The notes below the pieces were generated by a model. The model did not search any database, had not been told where the DNA came from, and saw only the letters and a list, made by a program, of their open reading frames with translations. This document shows positions 56,668 to 64,000 of a stretch of 64,000 nucleotides of DNA, piece by piece. How positions within the stretch are numbered: the first letter of the stretch is position 1; each line of letters begins with the position of its first letter. Both the position numbers and the translations under genes were made by a program. The stretch is from an uncultured Prevotellaceae bacterium (GTDB lineage: Bacteria; Bacteroidota; Bacteroidia; Bacteroidales; Bacteroidaceae), in contig OMWC01000010.1 of NCBI GenBank assembly GCA_900314655.1, positions 40,247-104,246 of the forward strand. The letters run 5' to 3'.

Positions 56668-57114
56668 ATGAAATACGAATATACAGTACAGGGTGTTGAC
56701 TACGAAGTAGAGATTGAAGACGTAGATGGCAACATCGCCAAAGTCAGCGTGAATGGAATTCCATTCGAAGTAGAAATGAAGCAGCCCATCAAGGCCGCTC
56801 CAAAAGTGAAGAAGGTGGAAGCTCCGAAGCCCGTGAAGCAGGCTGCAGCTCCTGTTGCCGCTGCTGCTCCTGCTGCCGCACCTGCAGCTACTCCCGGGGC
56901 AGGTGCCAAAGTGACGGCTCCGCTGCCAGGCACCATCACAGATATCAAGGTCAGCGTAGGACAGGCAGTACGTGCCGGCGACACCGTTGTCATCCTCGAA
57001 GCTATGAAGATGCAAAACATTATTGAAGCTGAGAACGACGGCACCGTGACATCCATCCTCGTCAAGCAAGGCGACTCTGTGATGGAAGGCACCACGCTGG
57101 TCACCATCGGATAA
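56668..57114 (+). CDS. Biotin carboxyl carrier protein of Na+-pumping decarboxylase
   Basis: A 148-residue biotin protein. An N-terminal segment (MKYEYTVQGVDYEVEIEDVDG) is followed by a Pro/Ala linker (about 50-80) and the biotinyl domain with Lys114 in VVILEAMKMQN. It would carry CO2 from the carboxyltransferase to the membrane beta subunit. An in-frame ATG-less extension exists from 56632; ATG at 56668 gives the expected N-terminus. It could also serve a soluble carboxylase, but its position between OadG and OadB genes supports the decarboxylase. Confidence 0.9.
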   Translation: MKYEYTVQGVDYEVEIEDVDGNIAKVSVNGIPFEVEMKQPIKAAPKVKKVEAPKPVKQAAAPVAAAAPAAAPAATPGAGAKVTAPLPGTITDIKVSVGQAVRAGDTVVILEAMKMQNIIEAENDGTVTSILVKQGDSVMEGTTLVTIG

Positions 57115-57147
57115 AAAGAAAATGTAGAATCGTAAATAAGATAAGAA

Positions 57148-58305
57148 ATGTCATTTACTGAATTCCTCATAAACAATTTCAATGAGTTCTTGACGTACAC
57201 GGGCTTCTCCAATGCCACGATACCCAACCTCATTATGATTGCCGTGGGAGCCTTCTTTATCTGGCTTGCCATCAAGAAAGACTTTGAGCCGCTGCTGCTG
57301 GTGCCCATCGGACTTGGCATCATTCTCGGCAACATCCCCTTCCGCGCAGATGCCGGACTTGAAATTGGACTCTACGAAGACAACTCCGTGCTCAACATCT
57401 TCTACCAGGGTGTGCGCCAAGGATGGTATCCCCCACTCGTCTTCCTCGGCATCGGAGCGATGACCGACTTCTCGGCCCTCATCGCCAATCCTAAACTGAT
57501 ATTGATCGGCGCTGCCGCACAGTTCGGTATCTTCGGAGCATATATGTTTGCCCTGGCCATCGGCTTCGAGCCCAACCAGGCAGCAGGTATCGCCATCATC
57601 GGTGGTGCCGACGGTCCTACGGCCATCTTCCTGTCATCCAAGACCGCTCCCAACCTGATGGGTGCCATTGCCGTTTGTGCTTACAGCTATATGGCCCTCG
57701 TGCCCGTCATCCAGCCGTTCCTCATGCGCCTGCTCACCACCAAGAAGGAGCGCGTCATCAAAATGAAGGCTCCGCGCCACGTCTCTCAGACGGAGCGCAT
57801 CCTCTTCCCCATCATCGGCCTGCTGCTCACCACCTTCATCGTGCCCTCAGGCCTTCCCTTGCTGGGAATGCTCTTCTTCGGCAACCTTCTGAAGGAATCG
57901 GGCAAGACTACCCGTCTGGCCAAGACTGCCGGTAGCGCGCTCAACGACATCGTGGTGATGCTGCTCGGTCTGACCGTGGGTTGCTCCACGCAGGCATCCG
58001 AATTCCTCACGATGAACACCATCTTCATCTTCGCCATCGGCGCCTGTGCCTTCATCGTGGCTACTATGAGTGGTGTATGCTTCGTGAAGCTGATGAACAT
58101 CTTCCTGCCCCGCGACAAGAAGATCAATCCGCTCATTGGCAATGCCGGTGTGAGTGCCGTGCCTATGGCCGCACGTATCTCTAACAACCTCGGTCTGGAA
58201 TACGACCGTCACAACTTCCTACTGATGCACGCCATGGGTCCCAACGTGGCCGGTGTGATCGGCTCAGCCGTTGCTGCCGGTGCCCTGCTGGGCTTCCTGT
58301 CGTAG
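57148..58305 (+). CDS. Na+-translocating decarboxylase beta subunit (OadB/MmdB)
   Basis: The membrane subunit that couples decarboxylation of biotin-CO2 to Na+ export. The 385 residues are highly hydrophobic with about nine spans and the family motifs GIGAMTDFSALIANPKL, AGIAIIGGADGPTAIFLS (the Asp of GGADGPT is the Na+/proton site in oxaloacetate decarboxylase) and GNAGVSAVPMAARISN. In a strain with methylmalonyl-CoA mutase the substrate is probably methylmalonyl-CoA. The carboxyltransferase alpha subunit is not in this cluster. 33 nt after the biotin carrier. Confidence 0.94.
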   Translation: MSFTEFLINNFNEFLTYTGFSNATIPNLIMIAVGAFFIWLAIKKDFEPLLLVPIGLGIILGNIPFRADAGLEIGLYEDNSVLNIFYQGVRQGWYPPLVFLGIGAMTDFSALIANPKLILIGAAAQFGIFGAYMFALAIGFEPNQAAGIAIIGGADGPTAIFLSSKTAPNLMGAIAVCAYSYMALVPVIQPFLMRLLTTKKERVIKMKAPRHVSQTERILFPIIGLLLTTFIVPSGLPLLGMLFFGNLLKESGKTTRLAKTAGSALNDIVVMLLGLTVGCSTQASEFLTMNTIFIFAIGACAFIVATMSGVCFVKLMNIFLPRDKKINPLIGNAGVSAVPMAARISNNLGLEYDRHNFLLMHAMGPNVAGVIGSAVAAGALLGFLS

Positions 58306-58327
58306 TGCACGATTCCCCTAAAATAAC

Positions 58328-58358
58328 AAAACCCCTCAAGAGCAATCCTGAGGGGTTT
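58328..58358. terminator. Bidirectional terminator
   Basis: A 10-bp stem AAACCCCTCA/TGAGGGGTTT with an 11-nt loop, flanked by short T runs on both strands. It lies 22 nt after the decarboxylase beta subunit gene and also serves the convergent DUF4301 gene. Confidence 0.75.
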
Positions 58359-58365
58359 ATAGTTT

Positions 58366-58440
58366 GCGTCAACGTCAACTTAGCGTCTTCGTTTTCGTTA
58401 TCGTCTTCGTCATCGTTAAGGTTAGGGTTAACGTTGACGA
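58366..58440. repeat. Hexamer-period tract with inverted ends
   Basis: About twelve 6-nt units resembling CGTNNT/CGTTNN (CGTCTT, CGTTTT, CGTTAT, CGTCTT, CGTCAT). The ends form an inverted pair: CGTCAACGTCAAC (58367-58379) and GTTAACGTTGACG (58427-58439), one mismatch. It abuts the DUF4301 stop codon. Confidence 0.8.
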
Positions 58441-59958
58441 TTACTGATGCTGCTCGCGGAGCAGGTCGTTCACGGTCTTCACGGGGTTGAAAGTAGAAAG
58501 GGGAACCTCCACGAAGACGGTGTTCCAGTTGCTCATCGCACCGTTCCAAAGACCGGGCAACTCGAGTGCCTTCAGCTCCTTGCCGTTCTTCGACTTCGAA
58601 GAGATGAAGCCCGTGGTCTTGTCCACATACTTCGGCAGGTCGAATGCCTTGCCCTCGTAGTCCTTCACGGCGCACACCAGGTCAACGGGATTGAAGTGAG
58701 TGCCCTCAGTGAACATCTTCATGTATTCCTCGTTGCTCTTGTCGATCTGGCTGCTCTCCAGAATCTGGAGCGACACGGTGCCGTCCTGATTATAGGTAAG
58801 GAACGGGCCGCCGCCAGGCTCACCCACATTCTTCACCACGCCGCAGACGCGCATCGGGCGGTTCAGCTTCTCCTTCAGATAGATCACGAGGTCGGCATCC
58901 TCCAATTCCTTGATGTCAGCCTTGCGGCAGCAGAGGTCACGCTGCACGAAGCGAATAATCTCCTCCAGCTTCTCGTGGTTATACTCACCCTCGTTGAGAG
59001 CCTTCAGGTAAGCGAAAGCCTGCTTCTGGAGCGTCACGAGCACACCGGCGATAATCTGCTTGTAATCTACCGTATCCTGCTTCAGACGGTCGGGCACCAC
59101 GTTGTCGATGTTCTTGATGAAGATGACGTCGGCGTCAATGTCGTTCAGGTTCTGAATGAGTGCGCCATGGCCTCCGGGACGGAACAGCAGCGAACCATCC
59201 TCGTTGCGGAACGGCGTGTTGTCGGGATTGGCAGCCACGGTGTCGGTGCTGGGCTTCTGCTCCGAGAAAGAGATGTTGTACTTGATGCCGTATTTCTCGG
59301 CAAACATATCCTTCTTCTGTGCCACCTTCTGCTCGAAGAACTCAATGTGCTCATGGCTCACGGTGAAGTGCACGTTGGCCTCGCCGTTGCTGGCAGCATA
59401 GAGCGCGCCCTCCACGAGATGCTCCTCCATCGGCGTGCGGGCACCCTCGGGATACTTGTGGAAGAGCAGCATGCCCTTAGGCAGCTGTCCGTAGTTCAGT
59501 CCCTCCTTGTTGAGCATCGCAGCCACCACAGCCTTGTAGTTGCCCTCGCCCATCAGTTCCTTCACGCCCTTGCCGTTCAGTTCCTTGCACTTCTCGTCCA
59601 GCGCGCCGAAGAAAGCGAAGTCTTCGATACGGTCGAAGTATTTCTTCTCGAAGTCGGTGGTGGGCACGTCGTAGTCGGCATTCAGGAATCCGAACATATC
59701 CTTGAACATACGGCTGGCAGCACCCGAAGCGGGCACGAACTTCACGATTTTCTTGCCCTCGGCCTTATAGGCGTTCCACGCGTCGATATACTGTTTCCGC
59801 TCTGCCTCGTCGGGAGCCACGATACCATGGCCGATGCTGGCGGCAGCCTCCAGGCGGAGGAACGGGAAACCAGTTTCAAACTCTTTCAGTTGGGTCTCGA
59901 TTTGCTCAGGGGTGATACCCTTCTGGGCGATTTGCTGTAGATCTTGATTTGTTAACAT
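58441..59958 (-). CDS. DUF4301 family protein
   Basis: A 505-residue cytoplasmic protein of the Bacteroidota family DUF4301, function unknown. Two regions recall nucleotidyltransferases: FVPASGAASRMFKDM near residue 80 and LLFRPGGHGALIQNLNDIDADVIFIKNIDNV, here cut to RPGGHGALIQNLNDIDAD and FIKNIDNVVPDR, with the look of a sugar-nucleotide binding loop and an N-x-D-N motif. HKYPEGARTPMEEHLVEGA is another conserved-looking block. Start at 59958 (MLTNQDLQQIA) is preferred to 59985, since the promoter lies 40 nt upstream of it. Single gene. Confidence 0.85.
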   Translation of the reverse strand: MLTNQDLQQIAQKGITPEQIETQLKEFETGFPFLRLEAAASIGHGIVAPDEAERKQYIDAWNAYKAEGKKIVKFVPASGAASRMFKDMFGFLNADYDVPTTDFEKKYFDRIEDFAFFGALDEKCKELNGKGVKELMGEGNYKAVVAAMLNKEGLNYGQLPKGMLLFHKYPEGARTPMEEHLVEGALYAASNGEANVHFTVSHEHIEFFEQKVAQKKDMFAEKYGIKYNISFSEQKPSTDTVAANPDNTPFRNEDGSLLFRPGGHGALIQNLNDIDADVIFIKNIDNVVPDRLKQDTVDYKQIIAGVLVTLQKQAFAYLKALNEGEYNHEKLEEIIRFVQRDLCCRKADIKELEDADLVIYLKEKLNRPMRVCGVVKNVGEPGGGPFLTYNQDGTVSLQILESSQIDKSNEEYMKMFTEGTHFNPVDLVCAVKDYEGKAFDLPKYVDKTTGFISSKSKNGKELKALELPGLWNGAMSNWNTVFVEVPLSTFNPVKTVNDLLREQHQ

Positions 59959-59997
59959 AAGTATAGTATTAAAATAGATGGACATTTATATTTCTTG

Positions 59998-60026
59998 CAA
60001 AGATAATCAATTTTTTCTATCCGCAA
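59998..60026 (-). promoter_or_regulatory. Promoter of the DUF4301 gene
   Basis: Minus strand: TTG (60024-60026), 18 nt, then TATCTTTG (59998-60005). Confidence 0.65.
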
Positions 60027-60121
60027 CACATTACCCCTTACTTTTAATAAAAATAAAGAAAAAGAGTGTAGAATAGAGAGCAAAAAAGCCATCTTATTTG
60101 TCCTATTGTCTAACGGTTTCC

Positions 60122-60516
60122 TTCCACCCATTGGAAGCCTTCCTTCTACCCATTGGAAGCAAGGTTTCCAGACTTTGGAAGCAACCTTTCAATCCATCAG
60201 AAGCAAAGCATTCGCTTGAATGGCATTTTTTTAAGAAAAAACACAAAAAAGCGGCAAAATAGGGGGTTCGGTAGAGGGATCATAGAGGGTTTAAAGGCCT
60301 ACTGTCTACCAATAACAGCTTAAAAACCAAAAGCTTACATCAATCATAGAGGGGATAGAGGGTTTGTTTTCATTTTTCGCGTATGGAGATATCATCCAAC
60401 AATAGCCAAAACATCATCCATTGCCTTTCAAAGTATCATCCGCCCGACTCCAAAACATCATCCGCCCGAGGTCAAAGTATCATCCGCCCGAGGTCAAAGT
60501 ATCATCCGCCCAAAAG
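60122..60516 (+). repeat. Composite intergenic element, copy II
   Basis: Same three-part design as 16286-16593. Part 1: four 22-bp units of the TTCC-N7-GGAA type (60122-60209). Part 2: core of about 175 bp with AAGAAAAAACACAAAAAAGC, TAGAGGG motifs, CTACCAATAAC and GCGTATGGAGATATCATCC, close to copy I. Part 3: a longer array of 22-bp units with ATCATCC (five units at 60407-60516, plus one degenerate from 60385), four of them containing ATCATCCGCCC. Identity to copy I is clear but patchy. Bases 60517-60606 hold nothing I can identify. Confidence 0.9.
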
Positions 60517-60606
60517 CAAAAATGCTCACATTTGTGTGTTAGACATAAAGTGAAAGGGTCACGAATTGTTATTTGAGTTTCATTTCGTCGTAGTTCATCT
60601 GTTCTA

Positions 60607-62589
60607 TCATTTATTCAGCAGTTGCTCTATGGCAGCGGACACTGCACTGGGGGTGGAAGGCCAGGGAGCACCGCCGGGGACGAGTCGCCCTGTGGTATCA
60701 ACAAGCCGATAGGTGGGGAAACCGCTCACCTCAAGATAACGCTCGATGGCACTTTCCTGTGTTTTAGGCAGGTTGTAGTGAATGGCATTGTCGGTGTCGA
60801 GGTGGTTTTGGCGGATACAAGTGCGCCATGCCTCATCAGGACTGTTGTTGCAGAAATAGAGATAGACGACGGGCTTGCCCTCCAGCATCTTCTTCAGGGC
60901 GGGTACATACTCCATTTGACCACGGCAGGGACCGCACCATGTACCCCACACATCCACATAGATGACATATCCCCGGAATGGTGCTGTGATGAACTCGAAT
61001 AGTGCTTTCCCATCAGTGATGTCCTTCAGTTTTTCTTCTGGCACACGCAATGAGGCGGGAGAGCCTGCTTTTGGTGCCACCACTTCTTGATGTTCATTCT
61101 CGGCCAGGAAGTCCATGATACGTTGATTAGCATTGTCGATGGCTTGGATGAGACGGGGATGATGAACCTCTTGATGAGCCAGTTCTAATATGCGCGGCGA
61201 TGCGACGTGACTCTTTCCATCAATGTCCCTCATAATGGTTTGTGCTTTGAGTATTTCACAAGTGGCATCATCCAAATCGAGCGAATTGAGGACACTGATT
61301 TCAAGAGGAACATACTTCTCACTAATGTCCCAGTCCCAGTATTGCGCTATGAGTGGCTTGCCCAAAATGGGGATGATGTCGGATTGGAAGACATTGTTCA
61401 GTGAAACGTCCGTGTTGCGATGGGTGCGTACTTCTTTCTCTATTTCTGCAAAGTTCTTCACCTTCTGCATTTCCTCGTCAGTCAGTTGCACCTTTCCTTC
61501 TTGGTGAAGCCGAAGCAGGAACACATCGGGGTCGGTCAACAACCGATCGCTTTTAATGTCTGTCAAGGTCGAGGTGTAGTAACCGATGTTTATTGAAAAG
61601 CCGTTGCGGCACATCAGCGGCACTTCTGAGCGCATCCATTGCAGCGCATTCAGTTGCTCTTCGGTCTTCCTCAACAGTTCCTCTTGGTCCTCACCTTGTG
61701 ACGGCCAGCAGCATTTCAGAAGCATCGGATAACCGAATTGTCTCTGGATGTTGTCCTGATAGTAGGTGAGGAAACGGTGTGACAGGTTCGGACGAGTCAT
61801 TATTAGTGAATCCATCCTTGTCTGGCACACTGTCATCCAATGACGTTGCTGAATGATCGTGCTGTCGATGGCCAACTCGTTTGTGTTTACGAACTTGGGA
61901 TGGAAATCACCGCCCAACAGTTCATTGTTGAATCGGGCATATTTGCCACCCATCAAGTAAGTGCGCTGGTTCACATCGTCGATATAAAGCAAGAGCGTAT
62001 CGTTGTTCTCCACTGCCAATCTTCCCCAAAAGGTGTGCTCCAACGGATGTTCAGACTCATTGTGGATGCCCATCAACGTAGGGCCATTAACTGGCATCCT
62101 CACCTCGAATCGCCCTTGCTCGTCAATTTTCGAGTGCTCTACTGTCTGCTTGTCATCAAACAGACGATGGATGTAAGAGACAAAATCCGCCTCCGTTTTT
62201 GTTGTATGGACACAAACACGAAGGGTGAAGTTGCCCTCTTCGGCATTAATGCCACTCGGCCACGATGTCTCATCCTTCGACGGATAGTCGGGCAGGAACT
62301 GTGTGGTCAACACCGATGTCTTGTGTTTCTTGCCATCAATGACGACGGCGTTTTTCTTTAGTTGTATATCTTTGCGCAGTCCGTCCTTTGTCAGCACCAC
62401 ACGGTCTTTTCCCACCTCGGCATATTCCCAATAATCGCAGTTGTAGATGGCGTACCCGTCGAACAATCCGATAAGCCATTGGCCTGTCATCTCATCCCTC
62501 AGGCAGAGGTTGAGGCCAGATTTGATTTGTGCCTGCCCCACCATTGCGACGATGGCGAGGAGGATGGTGATGATGGTTTTCTTGTTCAT
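60607..62589 (-). CDS. Exported thioredoxin-like protein, large
   Basis: A 660-residue protein with signal peptide MNKKTIITILLAIVAMVGQAQ. The first 500 residues are unrecognised: a beta-rich part with NFTLRVCVHTTKTEADFVSY and FEVRMPVNGPTLMG (DUF4369-like position) and a helical part (280-480). The last 140 residues are a TlpA-like thioredoxin domain with YVDVWGTWCGPCRGQMEYVP, active site WCGPC, and VSGFPTYRLVDTTGRLV containing the cis-Pro. Likely a periplasmic thiol oxidoreductase. It follows the 62593 gene by 3 nt and shares an almost identical signal peptide with it. Confidence 0.88.
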   Translation of the reverse strand: MNKKTIITILLAIVAMVGQAQIKSGLNLCLRDEMTGQWLIGLFDGYAIYNCDYWEYAEVGKDRVVLTKDGLRKDIQLKKNAVVIDGKKHKTSVLTTQFLPDYPSKDETSWPSGINAEEGNFTLRVCVHTTKTEADFVSYIHRLFDDKQTVEHSKIDEQGRFEVRMPVNGPTLMGIHNESEHPLEHTFWGRLAVENNDTLLLYIDDVNQRTYLMGGKYARFNNELLGGDFHPKFVNTNELAIDSTIIQQRHWMTVCQTRMDSLIMTRPNLSHRFLTYYQDNIQRQFGYPMLLKCCWPSQGEDQEELLRKTEEQLNALQWMRSEVPLMCRNGFSINIGYYTSTLTDIKSDRLLTDPDVFLLRLHQEGKVQLTDEEMQKVKNFAEIEKEVRTHRNTDVSLNNVFQSDIIPILGKPLIAQYWDWDISEKYVPLEISVLNSLDLDDATCEILKAQTIMRDIDGKSHVASPRILELAHQEVHHPRLIQAIDNANQRIMDFLAENEHQEVVAPKAGSPASLRVPEEKLKDITDGKALFEFITAPFRGYVIYVDVWGTWCGPCRGQMEYVPALKKMLEGKPVVYLYFCNNSPDEAWRTCIRQNHLDTDNAIHYNLPKTQESAIERYLEVSGFPTYRLVDTTGRLVPGGAPWPSTPSAVSAAIEQLLNK

Positions 62590-62592
62590 ATT

Positions 62593-63732
62593 CTATTTGT
62601 CATTAAAGAATTCTTCCAGTTTTACTTTCAGTTCCTTGCCCTCCAAGTCGGTGGAGATAACCTTGCCATCTGGGTCAATGAGGATGACGGCAGGGATGCC
62701 TGTGATGCCATAGAGGTCGCAGGCATCGCCCTTCCGAGCAGGATTGCGCAGGGCAGTCCAAGGCAGTTGATGCTTTTCAAGGGCTTTCAGCCATGCTTCG
62801 CGGTTCTTGTCGCAGGATACGCCAAGGAAGACGAGGCCACGGTCTTTGTAGGTGGCGTAGATTTCCTTCATGAATGGGAAGGAGGCGATGCAGGGGCCGC
62901 ACCACGATGCCCAGAAGTCAATCAGAACGTATTGGCTATGTCCCGTGTATTCCGAAAGGCGGTGCATTGTGCCGTCGGGTGCCTCGGCCTCGAAGTCGGG
63001 AGCGGTTTTGCCCGTGATATTCATTTGCAGAATCATGCCCCAGTAGGCTTTCCAAGGTCGCTCCATTGCGGGATGATGGGCGTATGGGGCATCCTCACGC
63101 ATGAACTCCCGTTTCTGCTCATAGTTGAGGTTGGAATGATGCACATAGAGATAATATGCTGGGATAACATTGTCTTTGTTCTCGCGGATGATCTGGCGGA
63201 CGAGAGCATCGCGGTCACCCATGAAGTCCTCGTATTTCAGGAAGTTTGCGCTGTCCTTTGCAGTTGCATCGGACAATCTGCCTCCTCTCATATCGATGAT
63301 TCTGTCTTTTTCCTCGTCGCCAAGGCTATCCCACCACGGCTCTACCACGCGGTCAATGTCGCGTTCACGCATCTGGCAATGGACGAAACGCTGCTGCAAT
63401 TCACTACCCGACACCTCGCCTGTGACGAGATTGATGCTTGTCGGCGTTTCGTCCACGATGAAGCGGAGGTCGTTTTCAGCATTGTCACCAATCTGGATGA
63501 ATGTATGGCGAGGCTGTCGGCCTGTTACCTTGAACTTGCCACCAACGATGGGGAATTTCTCGATTTTGCCATGTGGGGCACAGAGGAACATTGCCACGCT
63601 ATCGTGCGAACTGGTTGTCGTGCCTGTAATGACGAAATCGATGCTGTCCTCCACAACAGGAGTGAATGTCTGTGCTTGCCCCACCATTGTGACGAGGGCA
63701 AGCAGGATGGTGATGATGGTTTGCTTGTTCAT
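62593..63732 (-). CDS. Exported TlpA-like thioredoxin with DUF4369-type N-terminus
   Basis: A 379-residue protein: signal peptide MNKQTIITILLALVTMVGQAQ, a DUF4369-like beta domain (about 25-125, DFVITGTTTSSHDSVAMFL, GGKFKVTG), a helical middle, and an AhpC/TSA-type thioredoxin domain (about 240-379) with FWASWCGPCIASFPFMKE and ITGIPAVILIDPDGKVIS. These Bacteroidota proteins act as envelope thiol-disulphide reductases; substrate unknown. The N-terminal 21 codons are nearly the same as those of the following gene, suggesting recombination or recent duplication of this end. No TAnnTTTG promoter is seen upstream, so it may be co-transcribed with the gene entering from the right edge. Confidence 0.9.
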   Translation of the reverse strand: MNKQTIITILLALVTMVGQAQTFTPVVEDSIDFVITGTTTSSHDSVAMFLCAPHGKIEKFPIVGGKFKVTGRQPRHTFIQIGDNAENDLRFIVDETPTSINLVTGEVSGSELQQRFVHCQMRERDIDRVVEPWWDSLGDEEKDRIIDMRGGRLSDATAKDSANFLKYEDFMGDRDALVRQIIRENKDNVIPAYYLYVHHSNLNYEQKREFMREDAPYAHHPAMERPWKAYWGMILQMNITGKTAPDFEAEAPDGTMHRLSEYTGHSQYVLIDFWASWCGPCIASFPFMKEIYATYKDRGLVFLGVSCDKNREAWLKALEKHQLPWTALRNPARKGDACDLYGITGIPAVILIDPDGKVISTDLEGKELKVKLEEFFNDK

Positions 63733-63804
63733 GTTCGTTTCTTATTTGTCGTTACCTTATATTATATATACGACGTTTTCGCGGAAATATTGCGTTCGGG
63801 GCAT

Positions 63805-64000
63805 TCACGTCATGCTGTAACCGCCTCCGAGAGTCATTCCGAGCAACAAAGTTACAGAAAGTCCCACGAAAAAGCCCACGACAAAACCGAAAATCGGATG
63901 CCGGGGGTGAAAGTCTTTACCCAGGTTAAGAGTTTTAGTAAAATATGTGGCTAATCCTTGCCGAAAGTGATATCCTTTCGGATCATGCTGATGTTTAGAG
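63805..64000 (-). CDS. C-terminal end of a membrane protein, unknown
   Basis: The last 64 codons of a minus-strand gene that enters from the right edge; no start lies in the window. Residues end in one hydrophobic span, PIFGFVVGFFVGLSVTLLLG, followed by MTLGGGYSMT, and the part before is polar and basic (KGYHFRQGLATYFTKTLNLG). I do not recognise it. The frame is open throughout, and the next gene starts 72 nt downstream. Confidence 0.5.
   Translation of the reverse strand, partial: SKHQHDPKGYHFRQGLATYFTKTLNLGKDFHPRHPIFGFVVGFFVGLSVTLLLGMTLGGGYSMT

Overview
The window is a stretch of Bacteroidota chromosome, most likely from the Prevotella/Segatella group. The reasons are the 52-residue DUF4295 protein beside L33 and L28, lineage-typical families (DUF5103, DUF4301, OadG with a lamin-tail domain, a Nudix-type arabinose regulator), almost no Shine-Dalgarno sequences, and many promoters of the Bacteroidota type (-33 TTG/TTTG, 18-20 nt, -7 TAnnTTTG). 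It is gene-dense and mostly housekeeping and central carbon metabolism. I see no rRNA, prophage, transposase gene or CRISPR-cas.

Layout. 1-1973: rpmB-rpmG-DUF4295, then ftsY and the start of rimO, all on the minus strand. 2030-9036: map-tsaD-pncC, and a DMP19-like gene with smpB, metH and a HAD phosphatase (minus). 9093-16257: a DUF5103 exported protein, gyrA followed by two paralogous TPR exported proteins, and a small exported protein. 16807-23275: carB, uvrA, tRNA-Thr and tRNA-Gly. 23685-27119: a serine/glycine locus, with glyA facing serC-serA. 27287-34439: a DEAD-box-like helicase, a lipoprotein, a 42-residue membrane protein, an ABC-F protein, grpE, dnaJ and folC. 34546-36835: galM-galK. 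37046-49184: one long L-arabinose operon (epimerase, Na+ symporter, Nudix regulator, araD, araA, araB, GH51 arabinofuranosidase, transketolase, rpiB) that carries arabinose from polymer to pentose phosphates. 49637-58305: methylmalonyl-CoA mutase (mutA-mutB, minus) opposite an AspT-type antiporter and three subunits of a Na+-pumping biotin decarboxylase, i.e. the succinate/propionate branch. 58441-64000: a DUF4301 protein, two thioredoxin-like exported proteins and the end of an unknown membrane protein.

The least expected content is between the genes. Four intergenic sites (7.9, 23.5, 41.7 and 49.5 kb) carry tandem arrays with an exact 22-bp period. Each unit is a dyad TTGTGC-N8-TGCACA whose 8-nt centre varies while the arms stay fixed. 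Two other sites (16.3 and 60.1 kb) share a roughly 300-400 bp non-coding composite element: a 22-bp-period TTCC-N7-GGAA array, a core of about 175 bp with TAGAGGG motifs, then a second 22-bp-period array built on ATCATCC. The second array shares CATCATCCGC with one TTGTGC unit, so the families may be related. A 28-bp inverted repeat at 49.3 kb, a 9-bp-period inverted array just before araB and a hexamer tract at 58.4 kb add to this. I recognise none of the 22-bp families; they are my best candidates for something undescribed.

Protein-level oddities are a MetH that ends before the reactivation domain, an ABC-F protein with one complete and one wholly degenerate ATP site, a helicase with DEFD in motif II, a SerA with Lys where the catalytic His is expected, and a decarboxylase cluster without its carboxyltransferase subunit.
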